Source: JACCZX01 sp963791315 (GTDB lineage: Bacteria; Pseudomonadota; Gammaproteobacteria; Burkholderiales; Burkholderiaceae_F). Taken from it: a DNA stretch of 64,000 nucleotides. This document shows, piece by piece, positions 51,499 to 61,077 of the stretch (within the stretch, counting starts at the first letter, position 1; the number at the start of each line of letters is the position of its first letter). The notes under the pieces were generated by a model. It ran no database searches. It was not told the DNA's origin and worked only from the letters and a program-made list of their open reading frames with translations. The stretch covers positions 62,001 to 126,000 of the forward strand of contig CAWBRQ010000007.1 in assembly GCA_963791315.1 (NCBI GenBank), written 5' to 3'. Both the position numbers and the translations under genes were made by a program.

Positions 51499-53292
51499 TT
51501 ACAAACCGATTTTCAGCCGCGTCACAGTCGACTTCAGTAACGGGTTGGCCGGCTCCTTGGCCCGCGCTTCGCGCAGCAGCTTGCGTGCGCCATCCTGCTC
51601 CCCGCTGGCCCACAGCACTTCAGCCAGATGTACCGCAACCTCGGCATCGGGGCGTGCGTCGTACGCACGCTGCAAGTGTTCCCGCGCCAGCTTCAAGTCT
51701 CCCAGACGAAAGTGAACCCATCCGAGTGAATCAAGAATGAACGCATCGTCGGGCGCCAGCTCGCGCGCTTTTTCGATCAGCTGCAGTGCTTCGGGTAGTC
51801 GCAAATTGCGATCGGCGAGGCTGTAGCCGAGCGCGTTGTACGCGTGCGCGTAATCGGGCTTCAGTTCGATGATGCGGCGCAGCTGCTTTTCCATCACTGC
51901 GACGTGGTTCAGGCGCTCGGCCGCCATTGCAGTGTCGTACAGCAGCGGCACGCTGTCAGGGGCGATTGCCAGCGCCTGCGAAAGCAGCTTGTACGACTCG
52001 TCGTACCGCTTCGCGTCGCGCAGCAGTTGTGCTTCGGCCAGAACCAGTTGCGTCTTTTCATCGGCCGACTGCACGCTGACGGTGCGCAGCAGCTTGCGTG
52101 CCTCATCCAGGCGCTGCATTTTTGACAGCACAAAAGCTTCGCGCACGCGTGCGGTCAGGAACTCGTCACCGCCGTCGATCTTGCGCAGCCATTCGAGGGC
52201 GACGGGAAACTGCTTCTCGTCCTCGGCGATCTGCGCAAGGTACAAATAGGCTGGTTCAGGCAGACGTGCACCGCGCGAACCGTCGCCGCTTCCATCCGGT
52301 GCGGCGATGAGTTCTAGGTAGCGCTGCAGATAGGTGCGGGCATCGGCAGGGAGCTTGCCCTGCATTGAAAGCAGCGCCATCGAATAAACGAGATCTGCAT
52401 TTTTCGGATCGTTCTGCAGCAGCACTGCGAACTGGGCGCGCGCGAGATCGAATTTGTTGTCGGCGATCAGCAGTCGCGCGTAGGCAAGCCGCGTGTCAGA
52501 CACTGTCGGATTGCGTGTCACGAAATCCTGCAGCAGTGCCAATGCTGCCGGCCGATCGCTTGCTTGCAGATACTGGGCTGCCGTCAACACGGCGCGTTGC
52601 GAATTTGGCTCAAGCGTCACCGCGGCGCGCGCCTCTTGTATCGCCCTTGCATTCAAACCGGCGGCTTGCGCGGCATTGGCGACAACAAGTTTGACGTCGG
52701 CCGATTGCGAATACGGCTGCGCCAGGCGCTCGATCAGAGTAAACGCGCCGGCACGATCCTGCGTGCGGGCGAGTGCACGCTGGATCCCTGATAACTCTTC
52801 TGCCGGATTGGCGGCGACCTGTAACTGAGCTTTGAACAGTGCATAGGCGTCGTCGAAACGACTGCTTCCGGCGTATAGCATCGCGAGCGTCTGTGAAGCA
52901 TCGCTCGAGCTTGGTGCCAGCTCGAACCACAGCTGCGCGGCTTCGACCGCCTGGGGCATCGCGCGCCCCTGCAGCGCCAGCTCGGCAGCGCGCCGTGCCA
53001 GTCGCGGGTCGCGCGTCTCACGCGCCAGTTTCATGTAAATGGCAAACGCCGAACCGATCTCACCCCGCTGTACGGCAACTTCTGCCGCCATTAGCTGATA
53101 CAGCAGCGCGCTCGACACATCGACATTTGGAATCGTCTCACCACGCTCGTCCGCGGGCGGTGGCGCCACCTCGGACGTCGTCGACGGCTTCGCGGCGGCG
53201 ACAGTGTTCGCCTCAACCGTTGTTGGGCGGGGGGCTGCGCAGCCGAATAACGCGAAGGCGGTCAGTACCAAAAACAGCTGGCGAGTCATCAT
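51499..53292 (-). CDS. TPR-repeat lipoprotein
   Basis: The 597-residue product has a lipoprotein signal (FALFGCAAP) and at least ten TPR-like repeats from about residue 60 onward, the clearest near the end (AHAYNALGYSLADRNLRLPEAL, AFILDSLGWVHFRLGDLKLA). This is the partner gene of lolB in many betaproteobacteria. TPR lipoproteins here probably scaffold envelope proteins, but no partner is known. The paired ATGs at 53292/53289 follow AGGATCCG; a longer frame upstream has no signal sequence. Confidence 0.88.
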   Translation of the reverse strand: MMTRQLFLVLTAFALFGCAAPRPTTVEANTVAAAKPSTTSEVAPPPADERGETIPNVDVSSALLYQLMAAEVAVQRGEIGSAFAIYMKLARETRDPRLARRAAELALQGRAMPQAVEAAQLWFELAPSSSDASQTLAMLYAGSSRFDDAYALFKAQLQVAANPAEELSGIQRALARTQDRAGAFTLIERLAQPYSQSADVKLVVANAAQAAGLNARAIQEARAAVTLEPNSQRAVLTAAQYLQASDRPAALALLQDFVTRNPTVSDTRLAYARLLIADNKFDLARAQFAVLLQNDPKNADLVYSMALLSMQGKLPADARTYLQRYLELIAAPDGSGDGSRGARLPEPAYLYLAQIAEDEKQFPVALEWLRKIDGGDEFLTARVREAFVLSKMQRLDEARKLLRTVSVQSADEKTQLVLAEAQLLRDAKRYDESYKLLSQALAIAPDSVPLLYDTAMAAERLNHVAVMEKQLRRIIELKPDYAHAYNALGYSLADRNLRLPEALQLIEKARELAPDDAFILDSLGWVHFRLGDLKLAREHLQRAYDARPDAEVAVHLAEVLWASGEQDGARKLLREARAKEPANPLLKSTVTRLKIGL

Positions 53293-53393
53293 CGGATCCT
53301 GGCGTATGTAGGCGCCCAGGTATACGCGGGCACATCGAAACGCGATGCGTGGCACATTAGCAGAATGATTCTGACGTCATTAACACGAGAAAA

Positions 53394-54227
53394 GTGCCCG
53401 AACTGCCTGAAGTAGAAGTGACCCGTCGCGCGCTGGCCCCGTATGTCGAGCACCAAAAGGTTGAATCGGCGGTCGTGCGCGATGCACGGTTGCGCTGGCC
53501 GGTACCGAAAGGTCTCCCGGCACTGATCACGGGCCGGAGCGTCGAACGGCTGCGCCGGCGCGGCAAGTATCTGTTGTGGGAGTTCGCCCATGGCACGCTG
53601 ATTTCGCATCTGGGCATGTCGGGCGCATGGCGCGTGTGGCCGCGGCGGCGCGTGGTTCCGCCGCCCGGCCCACACGATCACGTGGACGTTCTGTTCGCCG
53701 CGACCTGCGTGCGCCTGACCGATCCGCGCCGCTTCGGCGCACTAATCTGGCACGACGCCTCGGACGGCGAAGTCGGCGGGCATCCGCTGCTTGCAGGATT
53801 GGGCCTGGAGCCGTTCGATCCACGCTTTACCGGCGACTGGCTGTATAGGCACACGCGCTCCCGTGCGGCGTCGATCAAGCAAGTCTTGCTCGCCGGGGAC
53901 GTAGTGGTCGGTGTGGGAAACATTTATGCATCGGAAAGCCTGTTTCGCGCGCGTATCAATCCAAAACTCTCGGCGCGCCGCATCGGCCCTGCGCGCTACG
54001 AGGCGCTCGCGAAAGCCGTGCGCGAAGTGCTGACCGAAGCGATCGCAGTTGGCGGCAGCACGTTGCGCGACTTTGTTGGCGCCGACGGTGCAGATGGCTA
54101 CTTCATGCTTGACGCGCGGGTCTACGACCGCGCGGGGGAGCCATGCCGCGTGTGCGCGACGCCGATCGTACGAGTCGTACAGGGGCAACGCGCTACTTAT
54201 TACTGCCGCGTCTGCCAGCGGCGGTAA
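53394..54227 (+). CDS. mutM: Formamidopyrimidine-DNA glycosylase
   Basis: MutM removes 8-oxoguanine and formamidopyrimidines. The 277-residue product starts with the catalytic PELPEVE (Pro2, Glu3), has LISHLGMSGAWRV, the helix-two-turn-helix NIYASESLFRARINP, and the zinc finger C-x2-C-x16-C-x2-C near the end. The start is GTG at 53394, fixed by the need for Pro2. It diverges from the TPR gene. Confidence 0.97.
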   Translation: MPELPEVEVTRRALAPYVEHQKVESAVVRDARLRWPVPKGLPALITGRSVERLRRRGKYLLWEFAHGTLISHLGMSGAWRVWPRRRVVPPPGPHDHVDVLFAATCVRLTDPRRFGALIWHDASDGEVGGHPLLAGLGLEPFDPRFTGDWLYRHTRSRAASIKQVLLAGDVVVGVGNIYASESLFRARINPKLSARRIGPARYEALAKAVREVLTEAIAVGGSTLRDFVGADGADGYFMLDARVYDRAGEPCRVCATPIVRVVQGQRATYYCRVCQRR

Positions 54228-54306
54228 GAAACGACTATCGCCCGAACTCATACAGCAACCGGGCGTAGCTTGTACGTTTGGGTGACTGTGCGCGAGGGTG
54301 AGTGCA

Positions 54307-54315
54307 TGCTATAGA
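54307..54315 (+). promoter_or_regulatory. Extended -10 for the dynamin-like gene
   Basis: TGCTATAGA fits an extended -10 (TGnTATAAT), 35 bases before the ATG at 54350. No -35 is apparent. It would allow expression separate from mutM. Confidence 0.35.
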
Positions 54316-54349
54316 TTCGGCCTCGTGCGCACGCCGCGCAATCGACATC

Positions 54350-56308
54350 ATGGCCCCATTAGCTTCCAGCTTTGAGCAGTACGGAAATTGGCGCGATTCG
54401 CTAGCGGCGGCGATCATGCAATTGCGCCAATGGCTCGAGCAAACGCAGACGCTCGAGGCCGAATCGGCGCGCCGCATTGACGTCGCTCTCGAGCGTTTGG
54501 CACAAGACAAGCTTGTGATCGCGTTCGTCGCCGAATTTTCGCGTGGCAAATCCGAGCTGATCAATGCGATTTTCTTCGCCGACTACGGCAAGCGAATTCT
54601 GCCGTCATCGGCCGGCCGCACCACGATGTGCCCGACGGAGCTTTTGTACGACGATACGCTGCCGCCTTGTATTCGCGCGCTTCCGATCGAAACGCGCGGA
54701 CGCCACGGCTCCACGTCCGACTTCAAGCGGCTCGGCGCCGAATGGCAGGTGTTTCCGCTCGACACGACGTCAGCTGACGGGATGCTCGAAGCTTTCAAGA
54801 TCGTTGCCGAAACGAAGCGCGTGCCTGTCGCCGAGGCGAAAAGCTACGGGCTCTACGACGCCGACGATCCAGATCAATCAGTGACCGTCGACAAGAACGG
54901 TCTGATCCAGATTTCGAAGTGGCGTCACGCCGTCATCAATTTCCCGCACCCGCTGCTCAAGCACGGCCTTGTGATTCTGGATACTCCAGGGCTGAATGCA
55001 ATCGGCACCGAGCCCGAGTTGACGTTGTCTTTGGTGCCGAACGCCCACGCGGTGCTGTTCGTGCTGGCAGCCGATACCGGCGTGACGAAGAGTGATCTTG
55101 ACGTCTGGCGGCATGTCGTCGGCGACGCCGGCCACCGCAACCACATCGCGGTGCTGAACAAGATCGACGGCTTATGGGATGCGTTGAAAACGCCTGGCGA
55201 AATGGAGATGGAAGTGCGACGCCAGGTGTCTGCCGTGGCGGCCACTCTGGAACTCGACCCGATGCGAGTGTTTCCGGTCTCGGCGCAAAAAGGGCTGGTC
55301 GCCAAAGTTCAGCGTGACGAGAAGTTGCTGCAGGCGAGCCGGTTACCGTTGCTTGAAGAGGCGTTGATCGAGCTGCTGGTGCCGGCGAAGCAGAAGATCG
55401 TCCGCGATCAGACCGTGGCGGGTATCGAGCGCGTCGCCGAGGAGCTACGGCAGACATTGAACGCACGCGAGCGCAACGTCATAGAACAGTTGTACGAGTT
55501 ACGGTCGCTGCAGGGCAAGAATCAGAGCTCGATTGAACGCATGTCGCAGCGAGCGCTGGCCGAGCAGCATGAATTCGAAGAGGTCGTACGCCGGATCGTC
55601 GCTGCACGACTGGTGCACTCGAAACTGTCGGAAAAATTGTTCGCCGGTATTCGAGTAGCGGCACTGCGGGACCAGGTCGTCGCGACGCGCGACCGCATGA
55701 AGAAGAGCAAGCTGTCACCGCAGCTGTCGGTAGCGGTCAAGGACTATTTTGCTGCGTTGCGCGATATGTTTCGAACCGCGAATACGCAGATGCTCGAGAT
55801 CGAACAGATGGTGCTGGGCGTGCAACGCCGCTTTGCCGAAGATCTGGGGTGGAGCTTGTCGCCGCCGATGTCATTCTCGCTCGACACGTATATCGCGGAC
55901 CTGGAACGTGCCGAACAGGCCTACAAGTCACAGTTCGGACCCCTGGCGGTGTTGACCACCGAAAAGTGGCGGCTAATGGAGCGCTTTTTCGACACCGTCG
56001 TTTCTAAGTCGCGCGAGATTTTCTCCACCGCTGAGCGCGATACCGAAGCGTGGATCAAGTCGTTGCTGCCGCCGATCGAAACGCAAGTGCGAGAGCAACG
56101 CAGCCAACTGCGAAAACGCGCCGAATCGGTATCGAAGATTCGCGATGCGCAGGGCTCGCTCGACGAGCGCATTGCCGAGCTCGAAGATGCGCTCGAAGAC
56201 GCGCAAAGCAAACTTGGCACGTTAAAACGACTGACGGATCGTATCCACGACGTCGGCGCGCGTGCGCAGGTCGAAGAAATCCTCGACGAAGAAGCACTCG
56301 CGGCATAG
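54350..56308 (+). CDS. Dynamin-family large GTPase
   Basis: The 652-residue product (from ATG 54350) carries P-loop EFSRGKSELINAIF (about residue 62), the switch threonine region SAGRTTMCPTELL, G3 LDTPGLNAIG and G4 VLNKIDG. It is followed by about 300 residues of predicted coiled coil, with a heptad-rich tail (LDERIAELEDALEDAQSKLGTLK). Bacterial dynamin-like proteins remodel membranes. There is no obvious transmembrane paddle. It sits between mutM and mutY on the same strand; an upstream in-frame start at 54302 overlaps the putative promoter. Confidence 0.87.
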   Translation: MAPLASSFEQYGNWRDSLAAAIMQLRQWLEQTQTLEAESARRIDVALERLAQDKLVIAFVAEFSRGKSELINAIFFADYGKRILPSSAGRTTMCPTELLYDDTLPPCIRALPIETRGRHGSTSDFKRLGAEWQVFPLDTTSADGMLEAFKIVAETKRVPVAEAKSYGLYDADDPDQSVTVDKNGLIQISKWRHAVINFPHPLLKHGLVILDTPGLNAIGTEPELTLSLVPNAHAVLFVLAADTGVTKSDLDVWRHVVGDAGHRNHIAVLNKIDGLWDALKTPGEMEMEVRRQVSAVAATLELDPMRVFPVSAQKGLVAKVQRDEKLLQASRLPLLEEALIELLVPAKQKIVRDQTVAGIERVAEELRQTLNARERNVIEQLYELRSLQGKNQSSIERMSQRALAEQHEFEEVVRRIVAARLVHSKLSEKLFAGIRVAALRDQVVATRDRMKKSKLSPQLSVAVKDYFAALRDMFRTANTQMLEIEQMVLGVQRRFAEDLGWSLSPPMSFSLDTYIADLERAEQAYKSQFGPLAVLTTEKWRLMERFFDTVVSKSREIFSTAERDTEAWIKSLLPPIETQVREQRSQLRKRAESVSKIRDAQGSLDERIAELEDALEDAQSKLGTLKRLTDRIHDVGARAQVEEILDEEALAA

Positions 56309-56446
56309 GTAAGCTTCGCAAAGCTACTGCGCGGCCCAAGCTCGCGTCTGCGGTGCCCAACGTGCGTCATGCACGCCTGCGCTCCTCGACGCGACCCTGG
56401 CGCCCGCTCGCTACGCTTCCGAAGCTTCTTACTTCGAACGAACACT

Positions 56447-57505
56447 GTGCCGAGTTTCGCCGATCGCATCATTACGTGGCAAAAGCAGCACGGGCGCCAC
56501 GACTTGCCCTGGCAGCGCACGAACGATCCTTACCGGATCTGGCTGTCGGAAGTCATGCTTCAGCAGACCCAGGTTGCGACGGTCATTCCGTATTACGAGC
56601 GGTTTATCGAGCGCTTTCCAGATGTGCGCGCATTGGCATCGGCGCCAATCGAATCGGTGATGGCAAGCTGGGCGGGATTGGGGTACTACTCGCGAGCCCG
56701 CAATTTGCACCGGTGCGCGCAACAGATCGTCGATACCCACGGCGGAGAATTTCCGCCCGAAACCGATCAGCTTGTGAACTTGCCCGGCGTTGGGCGCTCG
56801 ACTGCCGCTGCGATCGCGGCCCTTGCGTTTGGTGCGCGGGCCGCGATCCTCGACGGCAATGTCAGGCGGGTGTTGGCGCGTCATTGCAGCATTGACGGCT
56901 ATCCCGGCCACCCGCAGATCGGGCGCCAGTTCTGGCAGTGCGCAGAGAGCCTTCTGCCCGCCAACGAGATCGGGGCATACACACAAGGCCTGATGGACTT
57001 AGGCGCGACGGTTTGCACGCGCAGTCGTCCGAATTGCGCCGCATGTCCCGTCAACAATACGTGTGTCGCGCGCCGCGCCCAGACGGTCGACAAGCTACCG
57101 ACGCCACGGCCCGTTCGAGAGCGCCCAGTACAGGCGCGCACGGTGTTGGCGATACAGGATGCGAGCGGGGCGGTACTGCTGGAGCTGCGCCCGCCATCTG
57201 GAATTTGGGGCGGCTTACTGAGCCTGCCGGAGTTCGAATCCGAAGCCACTGATGATGCGGTGGTTGCCGAGGTCTGCGCTCGCTTCGGTCTGCGCATTTC
57301 GATTACCGAGGCGCTGGGCGAAATACGGCACGAGTTCACGCATTACACGTACCTGATGCGGCCAAGGCTCGCGCGGGTTACAGGCACTGTCGGCGTCGCG
57401 AGTTCATCACTGCGGGTGGTCTCCGGCGGCAGTCTGCAAGAGGCGCCGCTGGCTGCGCCGGTGCGCCGTTTACTGCTGCACGTGATGAACCCGGTGCTGG
57501 TGTAA
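56447..57505 (+). CDS. mutY: A/G-specific adenine DNA glycosylase
   Basis: MutY removes adenine mispaired with 8-oxoguanine. The 352-residue product has LPWQRTNDPYRIWLSEVMLQQTQV (catalytic Glu region), the helix-hairpin-helix LPGVGRSTAAAI with the catalytic Asp in LDGNVRRVLAR, the [4Fe-4S] cluster CTRSRPNCAACPVNNTC and a C-terminal NUDIX-like domain. The GTG at 56447 gives the usual N-terminus (FADRIITWQKQHGRHDLPW). It completes a GO-repair pair with mutM. Confidence 0.94.
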   Translation: MPSFADRIITWQKQHGRHDLPWQRTNDPYRIWLSEVMLQQTQVATVIPYYERFIERFPDVRALASAPIESVMASWAGLGYYSRARNLHRCAQQIVDTHGGEFPPETDQLVNLPGVGRSTAAAIAALAFGARAAILDGNVRRVLARHCSIDGYPGHPQIGRQFWQCAESLLPANEIGAYTQGLMDLGATVCTRSRPNCAACPVNNTCVARRAQTVDKLPTPRPVRERPVQARTVLAIQDASGAVLLELRPPSGIWGGLLSLPEFESEATDDAVVAEVCARFGLRISITEALGEIRHEFTHYTYLMRPRLARVTGTVGVASSSLRVVSGGSLQEAPLAAPVRRLLLHVMNPVLV

Positions 57506-58171
57506 CTACTTTAGAACCGAGTGCTGTTTTAGGTAGGTATGAACGATTTCGAGACGCGTCGCAGCGTCCGTGAGCTCCATCAGCTTCTGCTTTGCTTTCA
57601 ACGGGACCGGCAGCACTTCGCAAAGCCGGTTCGACACCCAGGCGGACGACTCCATCTGAAAGGGCTCTTCGAATGGGAGCTGCGCCAGGACCGGGCTGAC
57701 ATCGGTGGCTTCACCGGTGCGACGCTTTTCTGCCAGTTGCGCACTCATGTCTTCAATGATGCGTGTCAGCAAATCGACGCACGGTCGATGCTCGTCGGGC
57801 ACTGGCTGATCTTCATCGGGCTCGATCATGTCGATTTCGCCCATCATCAGCCCGTTCGGTTGAGACTCGCTAGCGAGCAAGCGGAAGCGGTCGCCCCCGA
57901 CAGTGCGAATCTGCAGCAAGCCCAGTTGTTGCATGTCCCACGCGGTGATTCGGGCCAGGCAGCCGACATCGGCCGTTGCCGGCGTTCCGTTGGTGCCCAC
58001 ACCTTTGCCCTCGGAAACGAGGCAGACACCGAACGACGTCTCGTCGCGCATGCAATCGCGCACCATGTCCATGTAACGCGCTTCAAAAACGCGAAGCGGC
58101 AACACGCCATGCGGAAACAGCACGACAGAGAGCGGAAACAGCGCAACGCGCGCTAGTGTTTCAGACGGCAT
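57506..58171 (-). CDS. LON substrate-binding domain protein
   Basis: The 221-residue product consists of a stand-alone LON N-terminal (PUA-like) domain: ALFPLSVVLFPHGVLPLRVFEARYMDMVRDCM is typical, and the C-terminal helical part is present. No ATPase or protease domain follows. Such proteins are widespread with no defined role. It lies six bases downstream of rapZ and meets mutY end to end. Confidence 0.9.
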   Translation of the reverse strand: MPSETLARVALFPLSVVLFPHGVLPLRVFEARYMDMVRDCMRDETSFGVCLVSEGKGVGTNGTPATADVGCLARITAWDMQQLGLLQIRTVGGDRFRLLASESQPNGLMMGEIDMIEPDEDQPVPDEHRPCVDLLTRIIEDMSAQLAEKRRTGEATDVSPVLAQLPFEEPFQMESSAWVSNRLCEVLPVPLKAKQKLMELTDAATRLEIVHTYLKQHSVLK

Positions 58172-58177
58172 GCACGC

Positions 58178-59053
58178 CTAGTCTTGCTCAGATTTGATCG
58201 GCTCGATGCCGCGATGCCGAACTAATACGGCTTCGCGTCGCTGGAAACGGCGTGCAAGTTCCTCGACGACATACACCGATCGGTGCTGTCCGCCGGTACA
58301 GCCGATGGCTACCGTTACGTAGTGCCGGTGCTCGGCGACGTAACTGGGCAGCCACTTTTCGATGAACGTAGCAATGTCGTTGATCATTTCCTGTACTTGC
58401 GGTGCCGCGAGCAGGAAGGCGGCGACCGCTTCATCACGGCCGGTCAGCAGGCGCAGTTCGGGGTTGTAGTGCGGATTGGGCAAATTGCGTACGTCGAAGA
58501 CGAGGTCCGCGGCCACTGGAATTCCATCCTTGAAAGCAAATGACTCGAACGACAGCGTCAGATTCGCGCGTGGCGAATCGACGAACTGGCGCACCCAGTG
58601 ACGAAGTAAATTTGGATGCAATGCACTCGTATCGATCGAGTGCCCGACTTGCGCCAGCGGATCGAGCAACGCTCTCTCGAGCGAGATCGCCTCGGACACG
58701 GTGCTGGCACCGCCGCGTTCGAGCTCACGTAGCGCCATCGGGTGACGCCGGCGCGTTTCCGAAAATCTCTGCACTAACGCCGCGTCCGAGGCGGTTAGAA
58801 ACAGAATCCGAACGTCATGACCGGCCGCGCGCAGCGTAGAAATCATCATCGGCACGTCGGCCAGCGTTGCTTCGCTGCGCGCGTCGACCGAGACCGCGAC
58901 GTCGCGATGCGCGGTCCGGTCCAGGTAGGCCACGAGTTCCAGCAAGAATTGCGGCGGCAAGTTGTCGACGCAGTAGTAACCGGCATCTTCAAGCACGCGA
59001 ATCGCCACCGACTTGCCGGAGCCCGATAGTCCGGTGACGAGAACGATGCGCAT
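58178..59053 (-). CDS. rapZ: RNase adapter protein RapZ
   Basis: RapZ directs small RNAs to RNase E and thereby controls glucosamine-6-phosphate synthase. The 291-residue product has the P-loop VTGLSGSGKSVAIRVLED at the N-terminus, YCVDNLPPQFL, DVRNLPNPHY, and the C-terminal VAIGCTGGQHRSVYVVE. It is the usual member of the rpoN/PTS-Ntr neighbourhood, here separated from hprK by a PsiF gene. Confidence 0.95.
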   Translation of the reverse strand: MRIVLVTGLSGSGKSVAIRVLEDAGYYCVDNLPPQFLLELVAYLDRTAHRDVAVSVDARSEATLADVPMMISTLRAAGHDVRILFLTASDAALVQRFSETRRRHPMALRELERGGASTVSEAISLERALLDPLAQVGHSIDTSALHPNLLRHWVRQFVDSPRANLTLSFESFAFKDGIPVAADLVFDVRNLPNPHYNPELRLLTGRDEAVAAFLLAAPQVQEMINDIATFIEKWLPSYVAEHRHYVTVAIGCTGGQHRSVYVVEELARRFQRREAVLVRHRGIEPIKSEQD

Positions 59054-59118
59054 GCGTCAGGCGCTCAAGGGATAGAGGAGAGGGGATTGTTGCATGCGAC
59101 CCCATAAAAGGCGCACAA

Positions 59119-59140
59119 CAAAAAGGGCGCCGTAGCGCCC
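59119..59140 (-). terminator. Rho-independent terminator after the PsiF gene
   Basis: On the minus strand GGGCGC-TACG-GCGCCC is followed by TTTTTGTTG, 20 bases after the stop codon. It also separates psiF from rapZ downstream. Confidence 0.88.
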
Positions 59141-59159
59141 GCAATTTGGTTGCGATAGT

Positions 59160-59552
59160 TCAGCCGGACAAGCAACTCGACATGAATTTCTTGCGCTCAT
59201 CGCCCGCGAGCTTCTTGTCGCCCGCTTGCTTGTTGCACATTGTCATCTTCTCCTGCTGTGTCGGCTTGTCTGCCGATAGGCAGTCGGACATGAACGTCTT
59301 GCGAGCATCGCCTGCCAATTTCTTTTCGCCCGCCTCCTTGTTGCACATCGTCATTTTCTCCTGCTGCGTCGGCTTCTTGTTCGCCGAGAGGCAGTCGGAC
59401 ATGAACTTTTTGCGTGCGTCGCCTTCCAGCTTCTTATCACCCGCCTCCTTGTTGCATGTCCCCATCTTGGCCTGCTGTTCGGTCATTTTCTCCTGCGCAG
59501 CCACCGATAATGGCAGCGCAAAACACGCGGCAATCAAAACGCGTTTAAGCAT
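59160..59552 (-). CDS. PsiF-repeat protein with three tandem units
   Basis: The 130-residue product has a Sec signal peptide (LIAACFALPLSVAAQ) and three PsiF repeats of about 33 residues. Each has the form CNKEAGDKKLxGDARKxFMSDCLS (two cysteines about 20 residues apart); the linkers are KPTQQEKMTM. E. coli PsiF (phosphate-starvation inducible) has two repeats. The repeat is also visible in DNA. No Pho box was identified. It sits between rapZ and hprK and has its own terminator. The function is unknown. Confidence 0.9.
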   Translation of the reverse strand: MLKRVLIAACFALPLSVAAQEKMTEQQAKMGTCNKEAGDKKLEGDARKKFMSDCLSANKKPTQQEKMTMCNKEAGEKKLAGDARKTFMSDCLSADKPTQQEKMTMCNKQAGDKKLAGDERKKFMSSCLSG

Positions 59553-59622
59553 GTAAGTCTCCCTTTTTGATGAGCACGCCATTCGCCGGCGGCGCACAGT
59601 CAATTACAGCACGAAGAGAGCA

Positions 59623-60564
59623 TCATGGGCGATTGCCTTCATCGCTCATCTGCTGTTGTTGTCTCTGTAGAAAATCTCCCATCGTGTCGATGCCGCGCAA
59701 CTGCAAAATGGTGTTGCGCACCGCCGCTTCGGTGAGCACTGCCAGATTGCGCCCGGATGCGACCGGGATCAGCACTTTCCGTATCGGTAGTCCGAGCACT
59801 TCTTCAGATTGCCCTTCGAGAGGCAGACGCTCGAATGTTTCGGCACCGCCGTAGCGGCGCAGTTCGACGATCAGGCGCAATTTCATTTTCCGCCGCACTG
59901 CCGTTTCACCGAAGATCGCCTTGATATCCAGTAAGCCCAGTCCGCGCACTTCGAGCAGGTTCGCCAGCAGGTGTGGGCAGCGGCCCTCAATCGTGTCTGG
60001 CGCAACTCTCGAAAAGTCGACTACATCGTCCGCCACAAGACCGTGGCCGCGGCTAATCAGCTCAAGACCGAGTTCGCTCTTGCCCACACTGGATTCGCCA
60101 GAGATCAGCACCCCCATGCCGAGCACATCCATGAAGACACCGTGCATCGTGCAGTGCCGGGCGAGTAGCTTCGAAAAATAAATACGCAGCACTTCGATGA
60201 CGGTCGCGGCCGGCAGCGGAGAGCGCAACATCGGCAAACTGGCCGTTTCGGCGGTGCGCAGCAACGCCGCAGGCGGCGCTAGGTCGTCGGCGATGATTAG
60301 CCCGATGGGCCCGCCGTCCTGAAGCTCCCGTGCGTAATGTTCCCAGCGCGCCGGCTCCATTTCGCTGTAGTAGCGAACCTCGGCGTGGCCCAGCACATGT
60401 AAGCGCGCCGGGTGAATCGGATTTAGGAAGCCGACCAGATCAGGACTCGCCAGATTCGCCGTTACCGGCGTAATCAATGGCTTGTCGGCGGCCGAGCGGC
60501 CAGCAAGCCACTCGAGCTGCAGCGGTTCGCGATTGGCTTCGAACAAGGACTGAAAATTCGGCAT
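59623..60564 (-). CDS. hprK: HPr kinase/phosphorylase
   Basis: HprK phosphorylates HPr (or NPr) on a serine and reverses it with phosphate. The 313-residue product has an N-terminal DRTGG-type domain (1-130) and the catalytic domain with P-loop GESSVGKS (156-163), the HG at residue 141, VADDVVDF, and the signature MKLRLIVELRRYGG. It acts with ptsN in a regulatory PTS-Ntr without sugar transport. Confidence 0.95.
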   Translation of the reverse strand: MPNFQSLFEANREPLQLEWLAGRSAADKPLITPVTANLASPDLVGFLNPIHPARLHVLGHAEVRYYSEMEPARWEHYARELQDGGPIGLIIADDLAPPAALLRTAETASLPMLRSPLPAATVIEVLRIYFSKLLARHCTMHGVFMDVLGMGVLISGESSVGKSELGLELISRGHGLVADDVVDFSRVAPDTIEGRCPHLLANLLEVRGLGLLDIKAIFGETAVRRKMKLRLIVELRRYGGAETFERLPLEGQSEEVLGLPIRKVLIPVASGRNLAVLTEAAVRNTILQLRGIDTMGDFLQRQQQQMSDEGNRP

Positions 60565-60606
60565 GCCGTGAGAGTATGTAACAAACTCGGGCGGCGATGC
60601 GGATGA

Positions 60607-61077
60607 TTACGCGGCGGGACGAATGGGTTCCCAGGTGGTCAACGCGACATGCACCGCGTGCGGGTCGGTCGCGGATAGCAGACTTTCACGAAATGGCTTG
60701 TCTGACAGCATCTGTGTGAGCTCGGACAGAATATCCAGATGCTGTTGCGAAGCCTGTTCCGGAACCAACAAGAAAATCATCAGAGAAACAGGCTGGCCGT
60801 CGGGTGCGTCAAACTGGATTGGTGACTCAACCCTGACGAACGCCGCAATCGAATCCTTCAACCCCTTGATGCGCCCGTGCGGAATAGCGACGCCCTGTCC
60901 CAGGCCGGTTGATCCGAGTCGCTCGCGCGCGAACAAGCTGTCAAACACCTTTGAATGCGCCACACCCTGGTGATTCTCGAACAACAGCCCTGCCTGCTCG
61001 AATGCGCGCTTCTTGCTCGAGGCCGGCAAGTCGATCAGTACGTTGGTGGCCGGCAAGATACGTGAAATAAGGTTCAT
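60607..61077 (-). CDS. ptsN: PTS IIA-like nitrogen-regulatory protein
   Basis: PtsN (EIIA-Ntr) is the terminal phospho-acceptor of PTS-Ntr and controls potassium and nitrogen functions. The 156-residue product has the phosphorylated H67 in GVAIPHGRI and the fold-specific LGSTGLGQG and LMIFLLVPEQ. It sits 42 bases before hprK. The 218-base gap from hpf suggests its own promoter. Confidence 0.95.
   Translation of the reverse strand: MNLISRILPATNVLIDLPASSKKRAFEQAGLLFENHQGVAHSKVFDSLFARERLGSTGLGQGVAIPHGRIKGLKDSIAAFVRVESPIQFDAPDGQPVSLMIFLLVPEQASQQHLDILSELTQMLSDKPFRESLLSATDPHAVHVALTTWEPIRPAA

Noticed and set aside
54302..54349. Upstream start for the dynamin-like gene
   Set aside because: The added 16 residues are untypical and overlap the extended -10; ATG 54350 is preferred.
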